NCBI GenBank assembly: GCA_947396885.1
Contig: OX377202.1
Location: 4,774,001-4,838,000 of the forward strand
Origin: Heligmosomoides polygyrus polygyrus
Lineage: Eukaryota > Nematoda > Chromadorea > Rhabditida > Heligmosomidae
Length of the DNA stretch: 64,000 bases
Direction: 5' to 3'
The position numbers and the translations under genes were made by a program. Within the stretch, counting starts at the first letter, position 1. Every line of letters begins with the position of its first letter. Below the pieces are notes generated by a model, which saw nothing but the letters and a program-made list of their open reading frames with translations, had not been told where the DNA came from and did no database searches. Shown piece by piece: positions 41,820 to 52,000 of this stretch.

Positions 41820-42770
41820 TTTGTTTGAGAGCATGTATAGAGAGGGGTCAATCCCGTACCTCTCCCACATCTGGAACAGTTTTAACTTAACCGCAGAAAG
41901 TTTACCACACTTGATAAATTTGCAACCGGAAAGAAATCGTCTGAGTTTCTACCGTAGTGCTAGAGTGAAATTCAGGGAAATCGTTACAGGACCACGCAGT
42001 TGCCTATCCCTCTGCTAATCAGTCGCTGCAACTAATGATATTTGCGTGCTTGTCCGGCGGGCTTCTGATGGGCAGAAAATCCCATACGGCGTTTATTAAT
42101 GTCTCTCGTCCATGGCTCCATCGCATTGAGCCTGTAGTAACGGCGCTCCACGGCTAATAAAAACCAGGATTGAATCGCGCGGATGTGGACGTTGCACGCC
42201 GGACAACTCGGTCGGGTTTTTTTCGGTTGTAGGTGTATCGGCAGGTGAAATTTACATCTACATTGGCATGCAAACTATTTGGATTACCATTATAAATATG
42301 ATTGATCTTGAGGATTTTTTGGAGCAGTTCCCTACACGCTTGGAAGATGAAAGACATACTCTACACTTACAACCGGAAAAAAAAACCGTCCGAGTTGTTC
42401 AGGGCGCAACGCCCACAGCCGCGCGATTCGAACATGGTTTTTATTAACCATGCAACGCCATTACTACAGGCTTTATACGTTGAAGGACAGGTATGAAGGA
42501 CATTAACGCCGTACGACGCTCTATGGGATTTTGTGCCCATCAGATGCCCCCCCCCCCCCGACCCTATTTGCGCCGGAGAAGCATGCAAGCAAATATCACT
42601 AGCTGCAGCGACTGATTAGCAGAGGGATAGGCAACTCGGTCCCGTAACGATTTCCTGAATTTCACTCCGAAACTACGGTGAATAACTTGTTTTTTCTGGT
42701 TGCAAGTTTATCAAACACTGAAAGTCATTATACTCTACAGTCTCTATGTTCTCTCACAAGCACGAAGCTG
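41820..42770. repeat. long palindromic (foldback) element
   Basis: The left arm (about 41820-42250) is complementary to the right arm (about 42370-42770), centred near 42,305. Matching blocks: gataaatttgcaacc with ggttgcaagtttatc, gctaatcagtcgctgca with tgcagcgactgattagc, and taaaaaccaggattgaatcg with cgattcgaacatggttttta. No coding sequence; probably a large MITE. Confidence 0.75.
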
Positions 42771-42895
42771 GCGGCCGGCGAACGAGTGTGTACCGTACTT
42801 TTTAGGCGTCGAAAACCGCGCCGCGTGTAATTGCACGCCTTTCCTCAGAACTGCGTTTAAGATCAAGACGTTCTGACTACTCAGACACTGGGTAT
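42740..42895. repeat. left copy of a distant inverted-repeat pair
   Basis: gaagctggcggccggcgaac and gtactttttaggcgtc are complementary to 44845-44990. The two copies are about 2 kb apart. Confidence 0.75.
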
Positions 42896-43190
42896 GGGGC
42901 AACGATTGCTCGTCAGCTACAGAGAAAGTGGCAGATTTACAGATTTTCTTGTACAGATGACTGATTTACGGTGAATTGGTGAGAACTTCGTACTTGTTTT
43001 ACCTCAGAACCAGGAAATATTTGTGAGCGCCACTGATAATTGCGGAGACCAGCAGGTGGTCTGGTTTGCCATTTCTTCTCGGAATTTCCTCGAGAGTCCA
43101 GTAGTCGCGGTGAGATGACTTTACGGGCGAGATCGGTAATGGGGAACAGAGGGAAACATCTGTTACAACGATGTTTTGTTGCGATCAAAA
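42896..43190. other. unassigned
   Basis: Nothing recognised apart from the flank of the following tRNA-like repeat. Confidence 0.4.
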
Positions 43191-43295
43191 CTTCTAGCGC
43201 CAGGCGGGACTCGAACCCGCATCTCCCTCTGACCGGGCGGGAATGCTCTACGCCATTACACCACCGGCGCTGTTTGATCGAACGCAACATCCACA
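43156..43295 (-). repeat. tRNA-like repeat, copy 2 (tRNA-like core 43197-43270)
   Basis: The minus-strand core is 74 nt with acceptor GCGCCGG/CTGGCGC, a perfect T-arm GCGGG-TTCGAGT-CCCGC and an A-box-like TGGTGTAATGG. The anticodon arm does not fold into a canonical 5-bp stem and 7-nt loop. The flank gatcgcaacaaaacatcgtt is shared with copies at 6453 and 43478. Confidence 0.65.
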
Positions 43296-43439
43296 CCTCG
43301 TGGGACCGATCAGCACCCTCCCGTATCCGGGATGAGCTGGCCGCTGAAATCAGCATGGGACCAGCTAAGCTGCTGGTCTTGATAGAAACAATTCAAATCA
43401 GTTTCTTTAAGCCTCAATTGGCTGGTACCGAGGATGTAA

Positions 43440-43560
43440 GCTGTTACAACGATGTTTTGTTGCGATCAAAACTTCTAGCGCCAGGCGGGACTCGAACCCG
43501 CACCTCCCTCTGACCGGGCGGGAATGCTCTACGCCATTACACGCTCTACGCCAGAGGGAA
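43440..43560 (-). repeat. tRNA-like repeat, copy 3, truncated
   Basis: Same as 43156-43295 from gttacaacgatgttttgttg through the B-box, but breaks off at cgccattacac, so the A-box half is disturbed. Confidence 0.65.
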
Positions 43561-44844
43561 ACATCTGCCCCATAAGGGGTCCTTCCCCAGACTAGGTTTG
43601 CCCTAGTTTGCGTTACGCATTTTAGAGTGATAGAAACAACATTCCAACAAAAACACCAACAAACTATTGTATAACGATGGCTGTCAACAAAGAACATCAA
43701 TAAGATGCATTACAAGCAGCATTAGATTAGTCATAGAATTACCAAAGATGTAGATATACTAAAGGTCTTCGAACTGCTCTAAAGAGCACAATAACTGAAA
43801 TCCTGCGATGTGTTACAAGTCTTGCATTCATTCACTAAAAAGCGATGTTAATTAAGACCGGACTCTTAGGTGCTTCCTTCTGTCCAAGCTGCTCACAAGT
43901 GATTTCTTATGTATGTCCCTGCGCTGGATGGTCTCCTTGTATTTGCGCTTCTGAATGGCTGAAAACACTAAAGTTTGGCCAAATTGCGACGCATAGTGAC
44001 GTCATGTTGTTTTTCTTCTACGTAATTTAACTGTAACAGTTCGGTTTGTTTCTTCAAGGTCCTGTTTAATGTACGCACCCTTGTGCAGTTTTAAATGAAT
44101 GTTAGCTTGTTAGATACTAGAAATGTCACCTAGAATTTTTCACTGAAAAACGCAGTTTCTAACGCATCCCTTACATATCGTTCAGTCTGAACAGCAATTC
44201 TGATAACATAGGAATATTAGCAATGTTTTGAGCAACAGTTGGGTTAAAATTTATCCCTGTCAATTCCTCGTTTTACAGCGGCGACGCAGTATCTGTCTAC
44301 ACTTGAGGTGAAGTTTAGTTCAATTAGTCAAGTCCCCTCTTCAAAAAACCGACACGTAGGATTTGCTTGGACGGCTGATCGTTCCTGTCGCTCCCATCAT
44401 TGAGTATGAAAAGGCCTTCAGGCTGAACACGCCCGGTACAAGACTCGATCTATTGGTCCATAGAGTGGTTCCGTAAAGTGCCTCGACAGTCACCTGCGCA
44501 ATGAGTTTTACTCTTTATCCTGGTTGAAAACAACAGAACACACGTATATTTCTTACAAACAGGCAACCGCACTAATGAGTAACCACCGTACTGCAAGCAT
44601 AGGCCTGATCCAAAGCAGTCATACCCATCCATAAGAGTCTTCAAAAATGACATCGTTTGACCTAACATCGCATAACGTCTCCCAACACTGAATGATTGCT
44701 CTTCACACTGATTCTGATCCTACAGGCTTCCCTAACATCCGTTCTTTCAAACCGCGAATAAGTATATCAGAGAGAGAGAAACCTCTCTCCTAGGACGCCC
44801 ATTTCTAATTTTCCCGCTCGATGTCCTAGAAAGGACTAGACATG
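43561..44844. other. unassigned intergenic
   Basis: No gene supported in this 1.3 kb. Confidence 0.4.
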
Positions 44845-44990
44845 CGATCAGAACGTCTTGTCGTCAAATACAGAACGTTCTGAGGGAAAGCGTGCAATTA
44901 CCCACAGTGCGGTTTTTTTGACGCCTAAAAAGTACGGTGCACGTTCGTTCGCCGGCCGCCAGCTTCGCGCTTGTATGTTCTCTCATCTTG
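44845..44990. repeat. right copy of the distant inverted-repeat pair
   Basis: Reverse complement of 42740-42895 with moderate divergence (gttcgccggccgccagcttc, gacgcctaaaaagtac). Confidence 0.75.
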
Positions 44991-45002
44991 AAACCTCGGC
45001 CA

Positions 45003-45218
45003 GATGTGATGTTTCTGCTTCTGTCCGAGGTTGGTAGATGGAAAAGTTTATCCTAGACCTGACTCTTCGACCGTTCGTCGTCTTCAGAGGCACGACCTTC
45101 CACTCACTCGCTGGTGGAGGGTCGTGCCTCTGAAGACGACGAAGCGGTCGAAGAGTCAGGTCTAGGATAAACTTTTCCACCTACCAACCTCGCTGGGACA
45201 GAAGCAGGAACATCACAT
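45003..45218. repeat. near-perfect hairpin with ~100-bp arms
   Basis: Arms 45004-45101 and 45113-45218 around a loop of about 11 bases. Matching blocks: cctagacctgactcttcgac with gtcgaagagtcaggtctagg, and gtcgtcttcagaggcacgac with gtcgtgcctctgaagacgac. There are only a few mismatches and short indels. Confidence 0.92.
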
Positions 45219-46005
45219 TACACCCTTGTCTCTAGGCTTGTTCCTTGGTTGTAAAGTGTAAAAACGGTACTAAGTGGACTGGTGCCTGCTCCATTATGAG
45301 ACCATGGTCGGGGAACACTCAAATAAACACGGTTGAACTAGGCAAGGGAAGGAACTTCGAGTGTGGCTGATCTAATTTACGCATTTTAAGGAACCTTGCC
45401 GGTGTACAGCGGGCACCAGCCCGCTTATTACCGTAAAAACTAACTAGGCAACGGTTTCTGGCGTATAGATGAACTACGAAAACGGATACCACTGCGAAAA
45501 TCGTCATCCTTCATATAGTAGAGAAGCAGGCTTCATTTTTGCCAAGTCCTTGGACCTACCGACGCAGGGGCCCTGACTGTTTACTATGGAATCGCACAGC
45601 CTCACAACACAGTACCTTCCAAACATCGAAAAAAGGAGAAAAAATGCAAAAATACTACAAGACAAGGAATAGAAAAGCTGGCCCAGGGCCTAGGAAAGAC
45701 TATTTTTGCACTGCTGCATATTAGATATCTGGAAGGTGTTGCCTTATGCGACTGTGTGAAGCCACAGTGCAGTTTTAGAGTCCCTAGCTGGCAGGTTCAA
45801 GGACTGTCCAAAAAATGGAAAATTGGGAAAAAATGGGAAAATGGGAATGGAAATTTGGAGGGTGGGAATTCTCGCTGTGATGTCCGTTTTCTACTTTAAA
45901 TTTCATCCATGCTTTTTTCGTACCAGTATAGTTGAATGACAACTTCTCGTCCTTCTGATTGTAGGGAATTTGTCTCGTTTCTCACGAAATGTTTGAAATT
46001 TTCCA
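45219..46005. other. unassigned, upstream of the ROMO1-like gene
   Basis: No recognisable promoter element. The nearest feature is a tttgaaattttccag acceptor at 45992-46006, which could be a spliced-leader trans-splice site or a 5' UTR intron end. Confidence 0.45.
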
Positions 46006-46011
46006 GTAGTA

Positions 46012-49000
46012 ATGCCAGTGGCGGCTGTTGGTGGAGTTCCCGGTGGTCATCAGCCGACTTGCTTCCAGAAGGTGAGCTCTTTTAGCTTTCTAAAGTTCTT
46101 TGTGTTCCGACTATCCTACTCGTAGACCAGTGTACTAAAATTGAAAGCGTTTTGGGCTTTAATCTAAACGCTGTGTGGATTATGGTGGAGTAAATTCAGC
46201 AACAGTAAGTCATTGACCCTCTTTAAAGGTGCCTGAGCACTACTGTACTTTAACGACTCCAGAAGTTGATGTGATGTCGGATTTTTCCGCAGATCTCACC
46301 CCCCCCCCCCTTCTGCCGCCCTGGTGGATAGGTTAACTATACCTGTGGAGGTCATAATCACCGATTTCGCCCAAGCTCTGAGGGGTTATTTGGGGTGCTG
46401 ATCATGGATCTGACATTCTTTTCGTATTACGCTGTAGAACGGTAGATTACAGTAGGTATGTGTGACTAAGGTCATGGTCACTGATTTCGCCCAAACTTGG
46501 CCCAGGGTACCAGCCTAGCACCGTATCTAGCGATCACGAATCTTGAATTCATTTTGTTTTTGTGCTGATTTACGGTGGGTTGCGGTAAGGAAAGGTTCAG
46601 AATGGATTCCTGGGACCGGATTCATCAACGACTTACAGCAATTTAACGGAGAAAATACAGCCGAAATCCCTGATAGCGAGGCTGCAATGCTTTACTGCTT
46701 GATAAGCCTTGCTATCAGGGATTTCGGCAGTATTTTCCTCGTTAAATTGCTGCAAGTCGTTGATGAATCTGACTCCAGGAGAATGGTATCATTCTCTCCT
46801 TACCAACACCATCGTTGATGAATCTGGCCTCTGGAGGTACATCGAATATAGCCATCCCTGGAAATCGGTTATGTCCATGTTCAGCTTATGAGGGGGACTT
46901 ATCTTATCACTGCGGGACCGCATGCACGCTGTGCCGTTGCAGTATCTGTCCATTCTGTAAGATTTCAAATCCATAATCAGCACCCCAGATAACCCCAATT
47001 GACGAAGTTCATGCGAAATCTGTGGCGATGACCATAGTCACCCTACCTGGCGTAGCCTACCGTAATCGGTTGAGATTTCAAAACGGACGTCAGATTCATA
47101 ACCACACCCCGAATAGCCCCTAGGGAGCTTTGGGCAAATTTTTTTCGACCTCTGCGCTCGTGAAAGTACAATAGTGCCAGTTCCCGTTATGTGAATTCTT
47201 GGAAAGAGGTCATCATACTTCGCTGTTAAGCGCCGAAGTATATCATCAGTTTTGTAGAATGTTTGCGTGCAGCAAGTGTTTAGTAGCTTGAATTAGAGAA
47301 CTTCTTGGTAGCCCCGTCAAGATGATTAGGGCTTCACAAACACTCCACATGGCCACTGCCTGCTCAGGAAAGAGAGCCAGAATTGGTTAGGTGTTCATAA
47401 CGGACCCGTGGGTAGATTTAATTAATTTTCTGGTTTTTCGGAGTTTTTTTTTTTTGTTGTTGGAGTATCACGAAGGGGAAGGGCGCGCTCCATTGCTACA
47501 AGATCTGATAGTGCCTAGTTGAATCGAGTGCGTGTTTGTCTTTTACAGTAACTTACGGGACTTCGATGGAGAGGCTAGTGTTTTCTTCAGATCGGGACAG
47601 AAGCTGCTATTTTCAGAAGCAGTTTTTCTGATGGGAGAACTGTATTTTCCTCTATTTTCAATGCGCTCATAGTTTTTCAAAAACTCCGAAATCTCTCTGA
47701 GATATGATCGTTTGAGTGCAGCCAACTGCGTTCTTTGACTCCGTCATTCGCATATATTAGGGTGTCCCTAAAATTTTCTGGGCTATTTGAACCATAAGTG
47801 TATGGCGCGTTATAACTTCTGTATACAAGATCCAAACGGGATGTTCTCTCGGCATAAGGCGATTCGAATATGTTTCGCAATAGCATATCGGTTACCTCTA
47901 TCGGCCTGTTCCCCGCACTTTGACAATTTCTCAAAAATGAAGCAGAAATCGACGTATCGCGACTTGCTTCTTCATCACTTCCGTTCTGGGCAGTCTGCGT
48001 ACGCTGCTCACCAAGCTATCGTTGCTTTGTTAGGTCCTGACGTCTGCAGCAAGTTCACGTGTGAAACTTGGCTCAATCGTTTCCGGAAGGGAATGTACAG
48101 CATTACGGACAAGAAGCATACTGGAAGAGCGATCGGACCGAATGAACGACGAGTGCTTGCAGCAGTCAGGAGGCAACCTGCCAGAAGCGTAAGGTCGATA
48201 TCGAAGGCTATCAGTACTCCACGTGGCACTGTTCATCGTTACCTGAAACAAAGTGGAAGAAGGGCAGTCTTGCCAGGATGCATCCCGCATGCACTGACTC
48301 CGTGTCAGAGGCGAGAGTGAGTGGTCACTCTCGCCTTTGACACGGAGAATAATCTCAACCGCACAAGAACGACTGCGTGATTAAGCACGATTGTGGCACA
48401 GGACGAGAAGTAGTGCATACACCACACGGGTGATCCAGCGGCCTCTGAAGCACGCAAGACCAGAACGAATTCCGAAGCCGTTCCCACATGGGAAGAGGAT
48501 TTTGCTTTCATTTTGGTGATACCGAGATTCGGTACTATTCGTGTGTTAGTGGATAAGGCACGACCGCATCGAGCGAAACGAACGCAGGAGACGGTAGGGA
48601 AGGAGTCTATTTAAATTGCGGCACATCCTGCGTATTCACCAGGTATCAGTCCTTCTGGCTATGTGCACTTAGAGGTCTTGCTCCTTTTTCCATGAACAAA
48701 CAATTGAATTCGATGATTCAATGAACAGGTATCAGTCCTTCTGGCTATGTGCACTTAGAAGTCTTGCTCCTTTTTCCATTATCAAACGTAACGTCAAGAG
48801 GTTCAGTGCGCAATCGACGAATGGATCGACAGCAGGCCAGCTTCTTTCTGGTAGAATGCAATCAACTCTCCGCCCAATCGTTGGAGAAAAGTTGTGACCA
48901 CAGATGGAGAATATATCGATTGACTACCCTTGATCATTTTCTTGTTGCAATAACTTTTAATAAAGATGGTATGGTAGCTCAAAAAATTATGGGACACCCT

Positions 49001-52000
49001 TATAAAGGCTGCAAGACAATTATAAACGGCGGATATCAGGACCGACTCACCGTAACCGCAGTGCGGGTCGCGCCGAGACTTTGCTGTCTGCGCCCTCCTA
49101 GCTCAGAGATCGCGCGTCCGCGTCCACGCTGCGACGTCCGATCGATGTCTTGTACGCCGCGATGGCACCGTGTGCAAGTGGGTCGTGGTGCAGTAGGTAA
49201 AGGGTTTACTTCATACGAGGGATGTCGGGGGTTGGGTTCCCGGACGCCGCGGCGTTTTTGCACTTCAGCTGAGTATCTGAGATCTGGGAGGTTTCGACGT
49301 CTACACGACGTTACGAGTTTTTTGCGCATTGTTTCAGCCGTATGCGCTTCGCCGCTCGAAGAGCGCAGAACCCAGCCGCGAACTCCTCTGAGCGAAGAAA
49401 GCAGTCTCCATACGAGCAGCTTGTATGGCACACACCCTAGAGTCCCTTTCCTAGCCTGGCTCTGCGCTCGAAGAGCGCAGAACCCAGCCGCGAACTCCCC
49501 CTGAGCGAAGAAAGCAGTACCATACGAGCAGCTTGTATGGCACACACCCTGGAGTCCCTTCCCTAGCCTGGCTCTGCGCTCGAAGAGCGCAGAACCCAGC
49601 CGCGAACTCCCCCTGAGCGAAGGAAGCAGTACCATACGAGCAGCTTGTATGGCACACCATGGAGTCCTTCCCTAGCCTTGTTCTGCGCTCGAAGAGCGCA
49701 GAACCCAGCCGCGAACTCCCCTGAGCGAAGAAAGCAGTCTCCATACGAGCAGCTTGTATGGCACACACCCTGGAGTCCCTTCCCTAGCCTGGCTCTGCGC
49801 TCGAAGAGCGCAGAACCCAGCCGCGAACTCCCCCTGAGCGAAGAAAGCAGTCTCCATACGAGCAGCTTGTATGGCACACACCCTGGAGTCCCTTCCCTAG
49901 CCTGGCTCTGCGCTCGAAGAGCGCAGAACCCAGCCGCGAACTCCCCCTGAGCGAAGAAAGCAGTCTCCATACGAGCAGCTTGTATGGCACACACCCTGGA
50001 GTCCCTTCCCTAGCCTGGCTCTGCGCTCGAAGAGCGCAGAACCCAGCCGCGAACTCCCCCTGAGCGAAGAAAGCAGTACCATACGAGCAGCTTGTATGGC
50101 ACACACCCTGGAGTCCCTTCCCTAGCCTGGCTCTGCGCTCGAAGAGCGCAGAACCCAGCCGCGAACTCCCCCTGAGCGAAGAAAGCAGTCTCCATACGAG
50201 CAGCTTGTATGGCACACACCCTGGAGTCCCTTCCCTAGCCTGGCTCTGCGCTCGAAGAGCGCAGAACCCAGCCGCGAACTCCCCCTGAGCGAAGAAAGCA
50301 GTACCATACGAGCAGCTTGTATGGCACACACCCTGGAGTCCCTTCCCTAGCCTGGCTCTGCGCTCGAAGAGCGCAGAACCCAGCCGCGAACTCCCCCTGA
50401 GCGAAGAAAGCAGTCTCCATACGAGCAGCTTGTATGGCACACACCCTGGAGTCCCTTCCCTAGCCTGGCTCTGCGCTCGAAGAGCGCAGAACCCAGCCGC
50501 GAACTCCCCCTGAGCGAAGAAAGCAGTACCATACGAGCAGCTTGTATGGCACACACCCTGGAGTCCCTTCCCTAGCCTGGCTCTGCGCTCGAAGAGCGCA
50601 GAACCCAGCCGCGAACTCCCCCTGAGCGAAGAAAGCAGTCTCCATACGAGCAGCTTGTATGGCACACACCCTGGAGTCCCTTCCCTAGCCTGGCTCTGCG
50701 CTCGAAGAGCGCAGAACCCAGCCGCGAACTCCCCCTGAGCGAAGAAAGCAGTCTCCATACGAGCAGCTTGTATGGCACACACCCTGGAGTCCCTTCCCTA
50801 GCCTGGCTCTGCGCTCGAAGAGCGCAGAACCCAGCCGCGAACTCCCCCTGAGCGAAGAAAGCAGTCTCCATACGAGCAGCTTGTATGGCACACACCCTGG
50901 AGTCCCTTCCCTAGCCTGGCTCTGCGCTCGAAGAGCGCAGAACCCAGCCGCGAACTCCCCCTGAGCGAAGAAAGCAGTCTCCATACGAGCAGCTTGTATG
51001 GCACACACCCTGGAGTCCCTTCCCTAGCCTGGCTCTGCGCTCGAAGAGCGCAGAACCCAGCCGCGAACTCCCCCTGAGCGAGGAAAGCAGTCTCCATACG
51101 AGCAGCTTGTATGGCACACACCCTGGAGTCCCTTCCCTAGCCTGGCTCTGCGCTCGAAGAGCGCAGAACCCAGCCGCGAACTCCCCCTGAGCGAAGAAAG
51201 CAGTCTCCATACGAGCAGCTTGTATGGCACACACCCTGGAGTCCCTTCCCTAGCCTGGCTCTGCGCTCGAAGAGCGCAGAACCCAGCCGCGAACTCCCCC
51301 TGAGCGAAGAAAGCAGTCTCCATACGAGCAGCTTGTATGGCACACACCCTGGAGTCCCTTCCCTAGCCTGGCTCTGCGCTCGAAGAGCGCAGAACCCAGC
51401 CGCGAACTCCCCCTGAGCGAGGAAAGCAGTCTCCATACGAGCAGCTTGTATGGCACACACCCTGGAGTCCCTTCCCTAGCCTGGCTCTGCGCTCGAAGAG
51501 CGCAGAACCCAGCCGCGAACTCCCCCTGAGCGAAGGAAGCAGTACCATACGAGCAGCTTGTATGGCACACCATGGAGTCCTTCCCTAGCCTTGTTCTGCG
51601 CTCGAAGAGCGCAGAACTCAGCCGCGAACTCCCCCTGAGCGAAGAAAGCAGTCTCCATACGAGCAGCTTGTATGGCACACACCCTGGAGTCCCTTCCCTA
51701 GCCTGGCTCTGCGCTCGAAGAGCGCAGAACCCAGCCGCGAACTCCCCCTGAGCGAAGAAAGCAGTCTCCATACGAGCAGCTTGTATGGCACACACCCTGG
51801 AGTCCCTTCCCTAGCCTGGCTCTGCGCTCGAAGAGCGCAGAACCCAGCCGCGAACTCCCCCTGAGCGAAGAAAGCAGTCTCCATATCGTATGGCACACCA
51901 TGGAGTCCTTCCCTAGCCTTGTTCTGCGATTGCACAATGGACGTCTCACCCGACGCCTAAGGTTACGGTGAGCCGATCCTGATATCCGCCGTTTATAATC

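Larger units (their letters stand above)
47757..49002 (+). mobile_element. degenerate mariner-like element
   Basis: The left end ttagggtgtccctaaaattt (47757-) mirrors the right end attatgggacaccctta (ending 49002), next to TA on both sides. An internal duplication of about 89 bp (gtatcagtccttctggctat at about 48,640 and 48,729) and a hairpin at 48297-48347 show rearrangement. In ROMO1 intron 1. Confidence 0.78.

Noticed and set aside
43197..43270. Functional tRNA gene
   Set aside because: The acceptor and T-arms fold, but the D and anticodon arms do not, and the flanks repeat at two other places.
43845..44030. 61-aa Cys-rich frame
   Set aside because: No signal peptide or relation to the CTLD modules and no splice support.
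49784..50782. 332-aa minus-strand open frame and many shorter ones of 69-181 aa
   Set aside because: They are translations of the 113-bp satellite in two rotating frames, with no independent start context or domain.
49342..51930. CRISPR-like array
   Set aside because: The units are contiguous and nearly identical across their full 113 bp, with no variable spacers, and the context is a eukaryotic intron.
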